Part shown: positions 17,997 through 25,833 of the stretch, piece by piece
How the letters are laid out: each line of letters begins with the position of its first letter
Position numbering within the stretch: the first letter of the stretch is position 1
Origin: Hyphococcus sp.
GTDB taxonomy: Bacteria; Pseudomonadota; Alphaproteobacteria; Caulobacterales; Parvularculaceae
DNA: 64,000 bases
Reading direction: 5' to 3'
Assembly: GCA_028289605.1 (NCBI GenBank)
Contig: JANQON010000005.1
Coordinates: forward strand, 62,001-126,000
The notes under the pieces: generated by a model
What the model was told of the DNA's origin: nothing
Databases searched by the model: none
What the model saw: only the letters and a program-made list of their open reading frames with translations
Program-made: the position numbers and the translations under genes

Positions 17997-18694
17997 CGTC
18001 CGCCGCCCCCGCCAGCGCCCGGCGCCCGGCTCACGCGCCCGTCGGCAATTCTTAACACAGGCTTACCTAGCGACTGAACGAGATGAAGATCGTGGGTGGC
18101 GACAATCACCGCGGCGCCCAATTTATTCAGTTCAACGAACAATTTCATAATTCGTTCACTCATCGCCGGATCCACATTGCCGGTGGGCTCGTCGGCGAGG
18201 ATGAGGTCAGGCTTTGAAACGAGCGCCCGCGCCAGTGCGACGCGCTGTTGTTCGCCGCCTGACAATGTCGCCGGTTTGGCGTCCATGCGGTGGCCCAGAC
18301 CGACCCAATTTAAGAGTTCGCTTACGTCTTCCCGATATTGATTTAGGTTAACGCCCGCGACCTTCATCGGCAGGGCGACATTGTCGAAAGCGGTTAAATG
18401 GTCGAGCAGACGAAATTCCTGAAAGACGACGCCGATGCGGCGGCGCAGCGGCGGCAGCGCCTCGCGCGGCGCGTTTGCAGCGTCTTCGCCGAACAGGAAG
18501 AACTTTCCGCGCGTCGGCCGCATCGCAAGATAGATCATCTTGAGCAGCGACGTTTTTCCGGCGCCCGATGGGCCGGTCAGAAATCGAAACTCGCCTTCGC
18601 CGAGGTCAATATTAACATCACTCAAGGTTTCGGCCGCGTCGCCATAGGCGAGGCCGGCGTCCTCGAACCGGAAAATCTGCGTTTTAACCGTCAT
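17993..18694 (-). CDS. ftsE: Cell division ATP-binding protein FtsE
   Basis: This 233-residue ABC ATPase energises FtsX. Walker A is GPSGAGKT (about residues 39-46), the signature is [15 protein letters not shown] and Walker B is [12 protein letters not shown]. It is the first gene of the leftward ftsE-ftsX-ydcF-plsC-DUF2125 unit and is divergent from the zinc-ribbon gene, with 75 bases between the starts. Confidence 0.95.
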   Translation of the reverse strand: MTVKTQIFRFEDAGLAYGDAAETLSDVNIDLGEGEFRFLTGPSGAGKTSLLKMIYLAMRPTRGKFFLFGEDAANAPREALPPLRRRIGVVFQEFRLLDHLTAFDNVALPMKVAGVNLNQYREDVSELLNWVGLGHRMDAKPATLSGGEQQRVALARALVSKPDLILADEPTGNVDPAMSERIMKLFVELNKLGAAVIVATHDLHLVQSLGKPVLRIADGRVSRAPGAGGGGGR

Positions 18695-18769
18695 CTCGGC
18701 AGGTTTATCCCTTTTCGCTCTCAGGTCGAGAGTCGCTCCTACAGATAGTAACAGGATTCTAGGCTCGCC

Positions 18770-20245
18770 ATGATTATCACCTGTCCCGATTGCGCAACGC
18801 GCTACGACCTGGATGAGGACCGGTTCCTGCCGAACGGACGCTCCGTGCGCTGCACCGCCTGTGGGGAAAGCTGGTTTGTGCCGGCGCCGGAGCCCATTGA
18901 GGCGCTGATTCGCCTTGACGAGCCGGCCGAGGCCCCGCGCCGGGCCGGGGAAAAATCTGACGGCGGGCGCAACGGACGCCGTCTCAATGTGCGCATGGAA
19001 TCGTCTGATCAGGACGACCTGTTGCCGCCGCGCGATGAAAAAGGCCGGTTCACCGCGCGCAAAGAGACCTCTGAAACGACCATGCGCTACGAAGATGCGG
19101 CGGAAATCGATGTCGATTTCGAGGACGGCGACGATACCCTGTTCGACGCGCCGCCTTCGTCTCGCCGGCGGGAACCGTCAGCGAGATCGGGCGCCGGCGA
19201 AGACGACGATGAGGTTCCGCCTAAAGGCTGGCGGCGCGGCAAGCAGTTTTTCGTAGAAGATGACGAGGCGGAGGAAAGAGGCCAGGCGCGCCAGGACGAT
19301 CCGCGCGGTTTTTTCGCTCGCCGCTTCGCCCGGAAAAACGCCATCCGCGAAGAGCTTGCGGACCGCGAGGAACGCGACGAACCGCGCGCAGAGACGCGAC
19401 GGCCGGCGCGGGACCGAATTCGGTTCGAAGAAGAAGAGAGAGCAGCGGCGGAAGATGCGTATAATGAAGATTACGACGACCGTGATCTTCGCAATCAGTA
19501 TGAAGATGACGACGCGGATCCTCGCGGCCACGCCGCCGTCGTAGACGCCGATTGGGAAGACGTCCCCGAAGATATTGGTCCCGGAAAGCATTTCGGCCGC
19601 AAAGTCCGGGAGGAACGCCGTCGCGCAACCGCCGTCGCCCGTATGGAAGACGTGCGCCGGTTCGATCCGGCGATGTTCGATGAAGAATTCTTCGCCAGCT
19701 TGCATGTGACGCCGCGGGAGCTTGAAAAGGCGGTCCGAAAAGCACGGCGCCGAGCTGAAGCCCGCGACAAAAACCGCTTAACGCCCTGGCGCGCCTTCGG
19801 ATGGTCCGCCTGGGTCGCCGCCGTCGCCGGGGCGGCCTACGCGGTTGTCGCTTATCGCGATGAGATTGTGAAAGTCGCGCCTTCCGCCGCCGATGCCTAT
19901 GCGGTGGTCGGGATTGAAACTGATCCTGCCGGATTAAAAATCGAGAATGTGCGCCACCGTTTGGCGATGTCGACGGGCGGGCCGATCATCGAGATTACCG
20001 GCTCGTTGCGCAATCAGGGCGTCGAAGCGATCGACGCGCCATTGCTGCAGGCCGAAGCGCTCGGCCCGCGCGGGGAGTTGCTCGCGCGATGGACCTTTAC
20101 GCCCGAGGAGCCGACGGTCAGCGGGGAAGGCGCCATCGAATTCATGACCCGCAACGAGGCCCCCGACGGCGTTGCTGAGGTCGCGTTGTCTTTCGCGCCG
20201 GCGCAGAGCGCCATCAGCGCGTTGACGGGGCGGGACGAAAACTAG
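18770..20245 (+). CDS. Zinc-ribbon membrane protein with DUF3426-like C-terminus
   Basis: The 491-residue protein starts with an MJ0042-type zinc ribbon (CPDC at residues 5-8 and CTAC at 28-31). Residues ~60-310 are highly charged, Arg/Asp/Glu-rich and probably disordered. One membrane segment follows (WSAWVAAVAGAAYAVVAY), then a ~125-residue extracytoplasmic domain resembling DUF3426 (GLKIENV, GSLRNQG, WTFTPEEP). Such proteins are common beside ftsE in Alphaproteobacteria, with unknown function. The long disordered linker is larger than usual. Confidence 0.82.
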   Translation: MIITCPDCATRYDLDEDRFLPNGRSVRCTACGESWFVPAPEPIEALIRLDEPAEAPRRAGEKSDGGRNGRRLNVRMESSDQDDLLPPRDEKGRFTARKETSETTMRYEDAAEIDVDFEDGDDTLFDAPPSSRRREPSARSGAGEDDDEVPPKGWRRGKQFFVEDDEAEERGQARQDDPRGFFARRFARKNAIREELADREERDEPRAETRRPARDRIRFEEEERAAAEDAYNEDYDDRDLRNQYEDDDADPRGHAAVVDADWEDVPEDIGPGKHFGRKVREERRRATAVARMEDVRRFDPAMFDEEFFASLHVTPRELEKAVRKARRRAEARDKNRLTPWRAFGWSAWVAAVAGAAYAVVAYRDEIVKVAPSAADAYAVVGIETDPAGLKIENVRHRLAMSTGGPIIEITGSLRNQGVEAIDAPLLQAEALGPRGELLARWTFTPEEPTVSGEGAIEFMTRNEAPDGVAEVALSFAPAQSAISALTGRDEN

Positions 20246-20336
20246 CGCGCAAATATCTGTCCAGCCGCCTTCGCGGCCGCCGGAGAATCCCCTATGAGAG
20301 TGGCTTCATTGAGGATGGACATCCGACGGAGCCCCT

Positions 20337-20849
20337 ATGCGCACGCTTTATGACGAAACTGCAATCGCCAACCGCATTGATGAAATGGCGCAGCGGATGA
20401 CGGATGATTTGCCGGCTGACTTTCTGATGGCGCCGGTGTTAACAGGCGCCTTCATCTTCGCAGCGGATCTGTTGCGGGCGCTCTACAAACACGGGGCGGA
20501 CCCGCTGGTGGATTTCGTGCAGTTGTCCTCCTATGGCGGCGCCAGGGCGTCCTCCGGCGTCGTCACCCTGCTCAAGGACTTTTCCGTCGATGTAAAAGGC
20601 CGGCATGTCCTGTTGGTGGACGACGTCCTCGACACCGGCCGCTCGTTGCATTTCGGAAAAGGCATGATTGAGGACCGCGGCGCCGCCGCGGTCAAAACCT
20701 GCGTGCTGGTCAAGAAACTGACCGGCCACGCGGAAGATCTGAGATGCGACTATATCGGCTTCGAAGCGGGCGCTGACGACTTTCTCATCGGCTACGGCAT
20801 GGACGACGATTCGCGAAAGCGCGGCGTTCCGTTTATCGGCGCGCCGTAG
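20337..20849 (+). CDS. hpt: Hypoxanthine phosphoribosyltransferase
   Basis: This 170-residue purine-salvage enzyme converts hypoxanthine (and often guanine) with PRPP to IMP/GMP. The PRPP loop VLLVDDVLDTGRSL, the early APVLTGAFIF segment and the flexible-loop SSYGG are all visible. Length is normal. It lies 91 bases downstream of the zinc-ribbon gene on the same strand. Confidence 0.93.
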   Translation: MRTLYDETAIANRIDEMAQRMTDDLPADFLMAPVLTGAFIFAADLLRALYKHGADPLVDFVQLSSYGGARASSGVVTLLKDFSVDVKGRHVLLVDDVLDTGRSLHFGKGMIEDRGAAAVKTCVLVKKLTGHAEDLRCDYIGFEAGADDFLIGYGMDDDSRKRGVPFIGAP

Positions 20850-21014
20850 GGGCGCCGTCGAACCCCTTGCGGCGGCGGCCCCCGCCGCCGTGAGCCCCGG
20901 GCGACATCAGGCCGATCACATCTGCAGCAGCGGCCCTGGTAATCGCCTTACGCAAGGCCTGCAACAGATCTATACTGCCTCGGAAACGCGTACGCCTATT
21001 GACGAGGTGCAATC

Positions 21015-21482
21015 ATGAAAATTTCTTTTGTTCTCAATGGCGAGGCGACGACGGTCGATGCGCCGTCGGATATGCCGCTGCTCTGGGTGCTGCGCGAAAA
21101 GCTTGAACTCACCGGCACGAAATTCGGTTGCGGCATCGCCGCCTGCGGCGCCTGCACCGTTCACGTTAACGGCGTCGCAACGCGCACCTGCGTCTTGCCG
21201 GCTTCCGTCATCGACGGCGCAGAAGTGAAGACGATTGAGGGCGTCGCATCGCCCTCGGGAGAAATGTCCGCGGTGCAGGCGGCCTGGATCGAGCATCAGG
21301 CGCCGCAATGCGGATATTGCCAGTCGGGGATGGTGATGGCCGCCGAGGCCTTGCTCGATGAAAATCCGGATCCGACTGACGAAGACATTGACAACGCGAT
21401 CACCAATATTTGCCGATGCGGCACCTATGAACGCGTTCGCACGGCGATCCACGCCGCGGCGCGCGCACGGCGGGAGGGCTAG
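21015..21482 (+). CDS. (2Fe-2S) subunit of an isoquinoline 1-oxidoreductase-type molybdenum hydroxylase
   Basis: This 155-residue protein carries two iron-sulfur clusters. The N-terminal plant-type site is GCGIAACGACTVHV with a later Cys at RTC; the C-terminal site is QCGYCQSGMVMAAEALL with NICRCGTY. It passes electrons from the molybdenum subunit encoded 3 bases downstream. No FAD subunit is present, as in IorAB-type and aldehyde dehydrogenases that reduce quinone or cytochrome. A good GAGG-type ribosome site precedes ATG 21015. Confidence 0.92.
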   Translation: MKISFVLNGEATTVDAPSDMPLLWVLREKLELTGTKFGCGIAACGACTVHVNGVATRTCVLPASVIDGAEVKTIEGVASPSGEMSAVQAAWIEHQAPQCGYCQSGMVMAAEALLDENPDPTDEDIDNAITNICRCGTYERVRTAIHAAARARREG

Positions 21483-21485
21483 GCC

Positions 21486-23705
21486 ATGAGCAGCGAGACA
21501 AAACCCGCTTCAGGCGTGGCCAAGATCGCTCGCCGGACATTTCTTGTTTCCGCCGGCGTTGTCGGCGGCGGCGTCGCGCTTGGTCTGGCGCTGTCGCCCA
21601 ACCGACTCAAAATGTACCGGGATGATGTCGCATCGGACGACGAAATCATCCTCAACACCTGGGTAAAACTGACGCCCGACAACCAACTTACTGTAATTAT
21701 TCCGCACTCGGAAATGGGCCAGGGCGTCGGCACCGGACTGGCGCAAATGCTCGCTGAAGAAATGGAAGCCGACTGGGAAACTGTTTCCATCGAACAGGCG
21801 CCGGCGAGCGACGATTACATCAACAGCGACCTTGGTCGCGGCTACATCGTCGGCGAAGGCGCGCGCATTCCCGCGTTCGCTTACCCGATGCTTGACTTCG
21901 CCTTTCTGCAGATCGCGAAAGGTCTCGTGGGTCAGATCACCGGCGGCAGCACCGCCATCCGGCTGACCGGTTATCACGGCATGCGCCGCGCCGGCGCCGC
22001 GGCCCGCGAAATGCTGACCCGCGCCGCCGCCAAAGAGTGGAATGTGCCGGTGAACGCGTTGCGTGCTGAGGCGAGCATGATTCATCACGACGCTTCCGGC
22101 CGGTCGGCGAGCTTTGGAACGTTCGCCGCCGCCGCCGCATCGTTCACGCCCAATCTCAAACCCGAACTGAAATCGGCGAAAGATTACAAGATCGTCGGTA
22201 CGCCGAAACCCCGGCTCGACATTCCTGAAAAAGTTACGGGCGAAGCGCAATTCGGCATGGACGTGATCGTTCCCGGCATGAAATACGCCGCGATTGCGCA
22301 AGCGCCGGTCTACGGCGCCGAGGCGGTTTCGATAGCGGACCCGACAAACGCCGCGCCGCAGATCGTCAATCTCGGCAATGCGGTGGTCGTCGTTGCGGAC
22401 AGCTATTGGGAGGCGTCCAACGCGCTGCGCCGGATTGAAATCGAATGGGACGGCGGCGACCCGTCGCTCACCAGCGACGCTCTGCGCGCGCTGCATAGCG
22501 CCCATCTGGAGGAAACCGACCACGAAGAGGTTATGGACAAAGCCGGCGACGCGCCGGCGAAACTGGCGTCGCCCGATACCCTTTCGGTCGAATACGCCGT
22601 TCCTTATCTCGCTCACGCGACGATGGAACCGATGAACTGCACCGCGTCGGTCCGCGACGGGAAATGCGAACTGTGGGTTGGCCACCAAAATCCAATCACC
22701 GCGCGTGACGACGCCGCCGAAGCCCTGGGTGTCAACAAAAGCGACGTCACCATTCACAATGTTTATCTCGGCGGCGGGTTCGGCAGGCGCGCCAGAACCG
22801 ACAATGTGATACAGGCGGCCCGCGTTGCGTCTGAAATCGGGGTCCCGGTCAAACTGATCTGGTCGCGCGAACAGGATATGAGCAACGACTTTTATCGTCC
22901 CGCCATCGTCTCGCGCATGAAAGGCCTGGTCGAAGACGGCAAAATCGCCGCCATGGATCATGCTTACATCTTTGCTGATGCGGGCATGCCGGATTCAGAG
23001 CGCCCCTATGCGTTTCAGTATGACGTGCAGAACAAGCGCATCGCTCGCCACCCGTATGAGAGTCCGATTCCGGTCGGGGCCTGGCGCAGCGTCGACTTTA
23101 CGCAGATGGGTTTTTTCAACGAAAGCTTCATGGACGAGATGGCGCATAGGGCCGGCGCCGACCCGCTGGCGTTCCGCATCGCGCACAAATCAGATCCGCG
23201 TTGCCGCGCCGTGCTGGAACGGCTCGCTGACGAAGCGCGATGGGGCCGTCCGCTGACGCTGGGCGCCGCGCAGGGCGTGGCGATCGTCGACAGTTTTGAA
23301 GCGATCGTCGGCCAGGTGGCGGAGCTCACCATCGAAGACGACAATCGCGTGCGGCTGCATCGCCTCACCTCGGTGGTCGACTGCGGGCAGGTGATCAATC
23401 CGGACTCGGCGGAAGCCCAGATCCACTCATCGGTCATCTTCGCTCTTTCAGCGGTTTTTTTCGGCGAAATCACGCTCGAAAACGGTCAAATCGTTCAGCA
23501 GAACTTCCCCGATTACGACATGGTCCGGCTCCGCAACGCGCCGGTGCAGGCCGTTCATTTCATCAAGAGCGACCATCCGCCGGGCGGTCTTGGCGAGCCG
23601 GGGACGCCCCCGGTGGCGCCGGCGCTGACCAATGCGATCTACGCCGCTACCGGAAAGCGAATCCGAGAGCTGCCGCTGACGCGGGCCGGGTTCAGCAGCG
23701 TTTAA
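21486..23705 (+). CDS. Molybdopterin-binding subunit of an isoquinoline 1-oxidoreductase-type enzyme
   Basis: This 739-residue catalytic subunit has a twin-arginine signal (ARRTFLVSAGVVGGG, about residues 14-28), so the complex is probably periplasmic and anchored or exported. Molybdopterin-contact segments include the GGGFGRRARTDN loop, and the catalytic Glu lies in the GLGEPGTPP motif near the C-terminus. The family oxidises N-heterocycles or aldehydes with water as oxygen donor; the substrate here is not known. It follows the 2Fe-2S gene by 3 bases. No maturation gene (XdhC/CoxI-like) or cytochrome is adjacent. Confidence 0.9.
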   Translation: MSSETKPASGVAKIARRTFLVSAGVVGGGVALGLALSPNRLKMYRDDVASDDEIILNTWVKLTPDNQLTVIIPHSEMGQGVGTGLAQMLAEEMEADWETVSIEQAPASDDYINSDLGRGYIVGEGARIPAFAYPMLDFAFLQIAKGLVGQITGGSTAIRLTGYHGMRRAGAAAREMLTRAAAKEWNVPVNALRAEASMIHHDASGRSASFGTFAAAAASFTPNLKPELKSAKDYKIVGTPKPRLDIPEKVTGEAQFGMDVIVPGMKYAAIAQAPVYGAEAVSIADPTNAAPQIVNLGNAVVVVADSYWEASNALRRIEIEWDGGDPSLTSDALRALHSAHLEETDHEEVMDKAGDAPAKLASPDTLSVEYAVPYLAHATMEPMNCTASVRDGKCELWVGHQNPITARDDAAEALGVNKSDVTIHNVYLGGGFGRRARTDNVIQAARVASEIGVPVKLIWSREQDMSNDFYRPAIVSRMKGLVEDGKIAAMDHAYIFADAGMPDSERPYAFQYDVQNKRIARHPYESPIPVGAWRSVDFTQMGFFNESFMDEMAHRAGADPLAFRIAHKSDPRCRAVLERLADEARWGRPLTLGAAQGVAIVDSFEAIVGQVAELTIEDDNRVRLHRLTSVVDCGQVINPDSAEAQIHSSVIFALSAVFFGEITLENGQIVQQNFPDYDMVRLRNAPVQAVHFIKSDHPPGGLGEPGTPPVAPALTNAIYAATGKRIRELPLTRAGFSSV

Positions 23706-23718
23706 GGAGCAGGGTCCT

Positions 23719-23964
23719 TTACGCTTCCAGCGCCGCCAGAAATGTCTGGAGTTTTTCCATTGCGGGGAACGAATTATCCCGCATGCGCTTCATGATCGCC
23801 TGTTTCTCAACATCGTCTTTGTCGATGCTGGCGACGAGCTTGCTGAAGCCGTCGAGACGATTGTTGCGCAACCAGGCGCGCAACTCCTTGTCTTGCCCCC
23901 AGTTATATTGGTTCATCATGAAGGCGGCGGTATAGCGCAAATAATCCGTGTCGTGATTGGGCAA
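23719..23964 (-). other. Possible separate small frame: C-terminal remnant of the flavin oxidoreductase
   Basis: An 81-codon frame would begin at a TTG and has no ribosome site. It sits in the same frame as the gene ahead of it and reads as that gene's C-terminal segment. It is best viewed as the part beyond the TAG, not an independent gene. Confidence 0.4.
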
Positions 23965-23997
23965 CGGGACGACGCCGCAAAGTCGGTTTTTCTCAGC

Positions 23998-25122
23998 CTA
24001 ATCGCTATAGGCCGCTTCGACATGGGCGATGAAAGCCGCGCTAAAGACCGGCTGATAGGAACGCACCATTTGCGGCGTGATCGTATCGCCGTCAAAGATC
24101 GGCTTTATTTCATCATTCGAAATCGCCCGCGCCGAGCAATCCACATGAATGTGATCCGGGCTGGTGGGGATTTCGCCGTCATCGAGGACGATTCGGTCCG
24201 GCTCAATGCGCTGAACCCGCCCCATGCGGACAATGTTCGGCTTCAGCCGGCGCAAGAGCTCCAACTCCAACGTGCTGATCGTGGCGCCGTGAAACATCGA
24301 GGGGCGCACGTCAGTATCGATGCGCACGAAATAGCCGCACGCTTCCAGCCGGTCGAACATGTCCTCAATGGACTCCGCCTGCGCAATCGCCTCCATCTGG
24401 CCCGCCTGGGCGCCCATCGCGTTCTCGAAAAACTCTTCGGTTGATTGCGTATTGGCGCGGTCGAGAAGCCAGGCGTCCCGCGGCATGATCCATTGGATCA
24501 TGTCCGGTTCGACCCCGTTCTCCAAAAGCCACAAACAAGCGTCGATGCCGGTTTTACCGGCGCCGACGATCACATAGCCGGCGGGCGCGCGCTCGACGCG
24601 CGGCAAGTCGTTGAGGGGCATGAAACGGACGTCGTCCTCGATTTTGAAATTCGGCGTGTGGGTGGACGGGACTGTGGTTTTCAAGAAAGTCGCATCAACA
24701 TATTTTTTTGCGGACACGCGGCGCTCTTTGCCGGAGGCCATCGACACGAAACGACCTTCGCCCTTGTAGTCCGACATCGGAAAATACTGGACGCGGCCGG
24801 ACGGCAGGAACTGATGGCGCATCACCGTATCGTAATAGGCCATGACCTCGTCGCCGGAGGCGAGATCGCCGAGACCCTTATTGAGGCCAACCTCGTCTTT
24901 GCGTCCTTTGCTCAGTTCCCGCGAGGAAACGCCGTAATAGGCGGAGGGCTGGTGCAGCGTCACGAACGGATAGGCGACATTCCAGTGCCCTCCCGGCTTT
25001 TGATAGCGGTCGACGATGATCATGGTGGCGTCGGTTTCGGTCAACAGAACGTCCGCGAACGCCATGCCCACTGCGCCCGAGCCGACGATCAGATAATCCG
25101 CCGTAAGATCTGGTTCACCCAT
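23998..25122 (-). CDS. FAD/NAD(P)-binding oxidoreductase, N-terminal 374 residues
   Basis: This is the part translated before the TAG. The Rossmann FAD site is ADYLIVGSGAVGMAFAD at the N-terminus and a second dinucleotide site reads YVIVGAGKTGIDAC (about residues 183-196). ATG 25122 was chosen because it has a GGAG site 6 bases upstream; a longer frame to 25197 would cover the operators. The gene is divergent from a TetR-type regulator across two operator-like palindromes. The substrate is unknown; many relatives are flavin monooxygenase-like or amine/ketone oxidases. Loss of the C-terminal ~80 residues could impair it. Confidence 0.75.
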   Translation of the reverse strand: MGEPDLTADYLIVGSGAVGMAFADVLLTETDATMIIVDRYQKPGGHWNVAYPFVTLHQPSAYYGVSSRELSKGRKDEVGLNKGLGDLASGDEVMAYYDTVMRHQFLPSGRVQYFPMSDYKGEGRFVSMASGKERRVSAKKYVDATFLKTTVPSTHTPNFKIEDDVRFMPLNDLPRVERAPAGYVIVGAGKTGIDACLWLLENGVEPDMIQWIMPRDAWLLDRANTQSTEEFFENAMGAQAGQMEAIAQAESIEDMFDRLEACGYFVRIDTDVRPSMFHGATISTLELELLRRLKPNIVRMGRVQRIEPDRIVLDDGEIPTSPDHIHVDCSARAISNDEIKPIFDGDTITPQMVRSYQPVFSAAFIAHVEAAYSD

Positions 25123-25190
25123 CTTAAGCTCCCGTTTCTCGTCGGTTTCGTCCGCTTCAAGTGTGCTGGACAGCCGGCGCAAAGCCAAAT

Positions 25191-25224
25191 ATAACACTGT
25201 TATGTTTTCGTATAACAGCGTTAT
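25191..25224. promoter_or_regulatory. Two tandem palindromic operators between flavoenzyme and TetR genes
   Basis: Site 1 (25191-25203) is ATAACA-C-TGTTAT and site 2 (25212-25224) is ATAAC-AGC-GTTAT. Their centres lie 21 bases apart, two helical turns, so two dimers could bind the same face. They lie directly upstream of both divergent starts, where a TetR repressor would autoregulate and control the oxidoreductase. Confidence 0.8.
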
Positions 25225-25248
25225 TTCACCGTCAAGAGCTTTTCCGGC

Positions 25249-25830
25249 ATGAGCGAAGCGAAAGATAAAATTTTAGGCGCTGCGTCAGATTTGTTCCTGG
25301 AAGGCGGGTCAGCGGCGTTGAGCGTGCGCGCTATCGCCAAATCGGCCGGCGTCTCCACTATGGGCGTCTACACGCATTTTAACGGCAAAGAAGGCATTCT
25401 TGACGCTCTCTATATCGAAGGTTTCGATAATGTGTTCGCCGCCATAGAGCTGCCGGAAACACGGCTTGGAACACGCGCAGCGGTGAAGCGGACGGTAAAG
25501 AATTATCTAAGCGTCGCGGAAAACTTTGAATCGCATTATCGACTGATTTTCGGCGAACGAGACGCTGATTACGAGCCCTCGCCGGAAGCCTATGAAGCCG
25601 GCGCGCGTGCATTTCATCGGCTTACGGATCTTGTCGCCGGCCTGTTGTCGCCGCGGGCGCCGCGCGCCCGCCAGCAGCGCGCCGCGCTGCAGCTTTGGGC
25701 CCTGGTGCACGGTCTGGTCAGCCTGCGCCATCACGCAGTGTCGGAACTTATCGAGATCAAAGACTGGAGGCAGCTGGTCCTGGACGCCGTCGACGCCCAT
25801 GTGGGCGCTGTTGAGCGAAAGATCCGCTGA
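25249..25830 (+). CDS. TetR-family transcriptional regulator
   Basis: The 193-residue protein has the TetR DNA-binding domain at residues ~6-50 (AASDLFLEGGSAALSVRAIAKSAGVSTMGVYTHFNGKEGILDAL), and a C-terminal ligand domain of WHG/TetR_C type with AALQLWALVHGLVSL. It is divergent from the flavin oxidoreductase and probably represses both through the two palindromes upstream. The inducer is unknown. It ends 3 bases from the convergent TIGR02302 gene. Confidence 0.9.
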   Translation: MSEAKDKILGAASDLFLEGGSAALSVRAIAKSAGVSTMGVYTHFNGKEGILDALYIEGFDNVFAAIELPETRLGTRAAVKRTVKNYLSVAENFESHYRLIFGERDADYEPSPEAYEAGARAFHRLTDLVAGLLSPRAPRARQQRAALQLWALVHGLVSLRHHAVSELIEIKDWRQLVLDAVDAHVGAVERKIR

Positions 25831-25833
25831 CGC

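Larger units (their letters stand above)
23719..25122 (-). pseudogene. Flavin oxidoreductase gene interrupted by one in-frame TAG
   Basis: Two open frames lie in the same reading frame, separated only by a TAG at 24000-23998. Reading through gives a continuous protein of ~467 residues with no gap: ...HVEAAYSD, TAG, AEKNRLCGVVPLPNHD... The second frame has no ATG near its start and no ribosome site. Its sequence (MMNQYNWGQDKELRAWLR) reads as the natural C-terminus of FAD/NAD(P)-binding oxidoreductases of this type. The simplest reading is a nonsense mutation (for example from CAG, GAG or AAG), a sequencing error, or stop-codon readthrough. Everything else in the gene looks intact. Confidence 0.65.

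Noticed and set aside
20868-20895. GC-rich hairpin after hpt
   Set aside because: The stem is plausible but lacks a T run, and high-G+C sequence makes such stems common.
21510-22961. Long leftward open frame across the molybdenum-hydroxylase gene
   Set aside because: It lies antisense to a gene with signature motifs, with no domain of its own.
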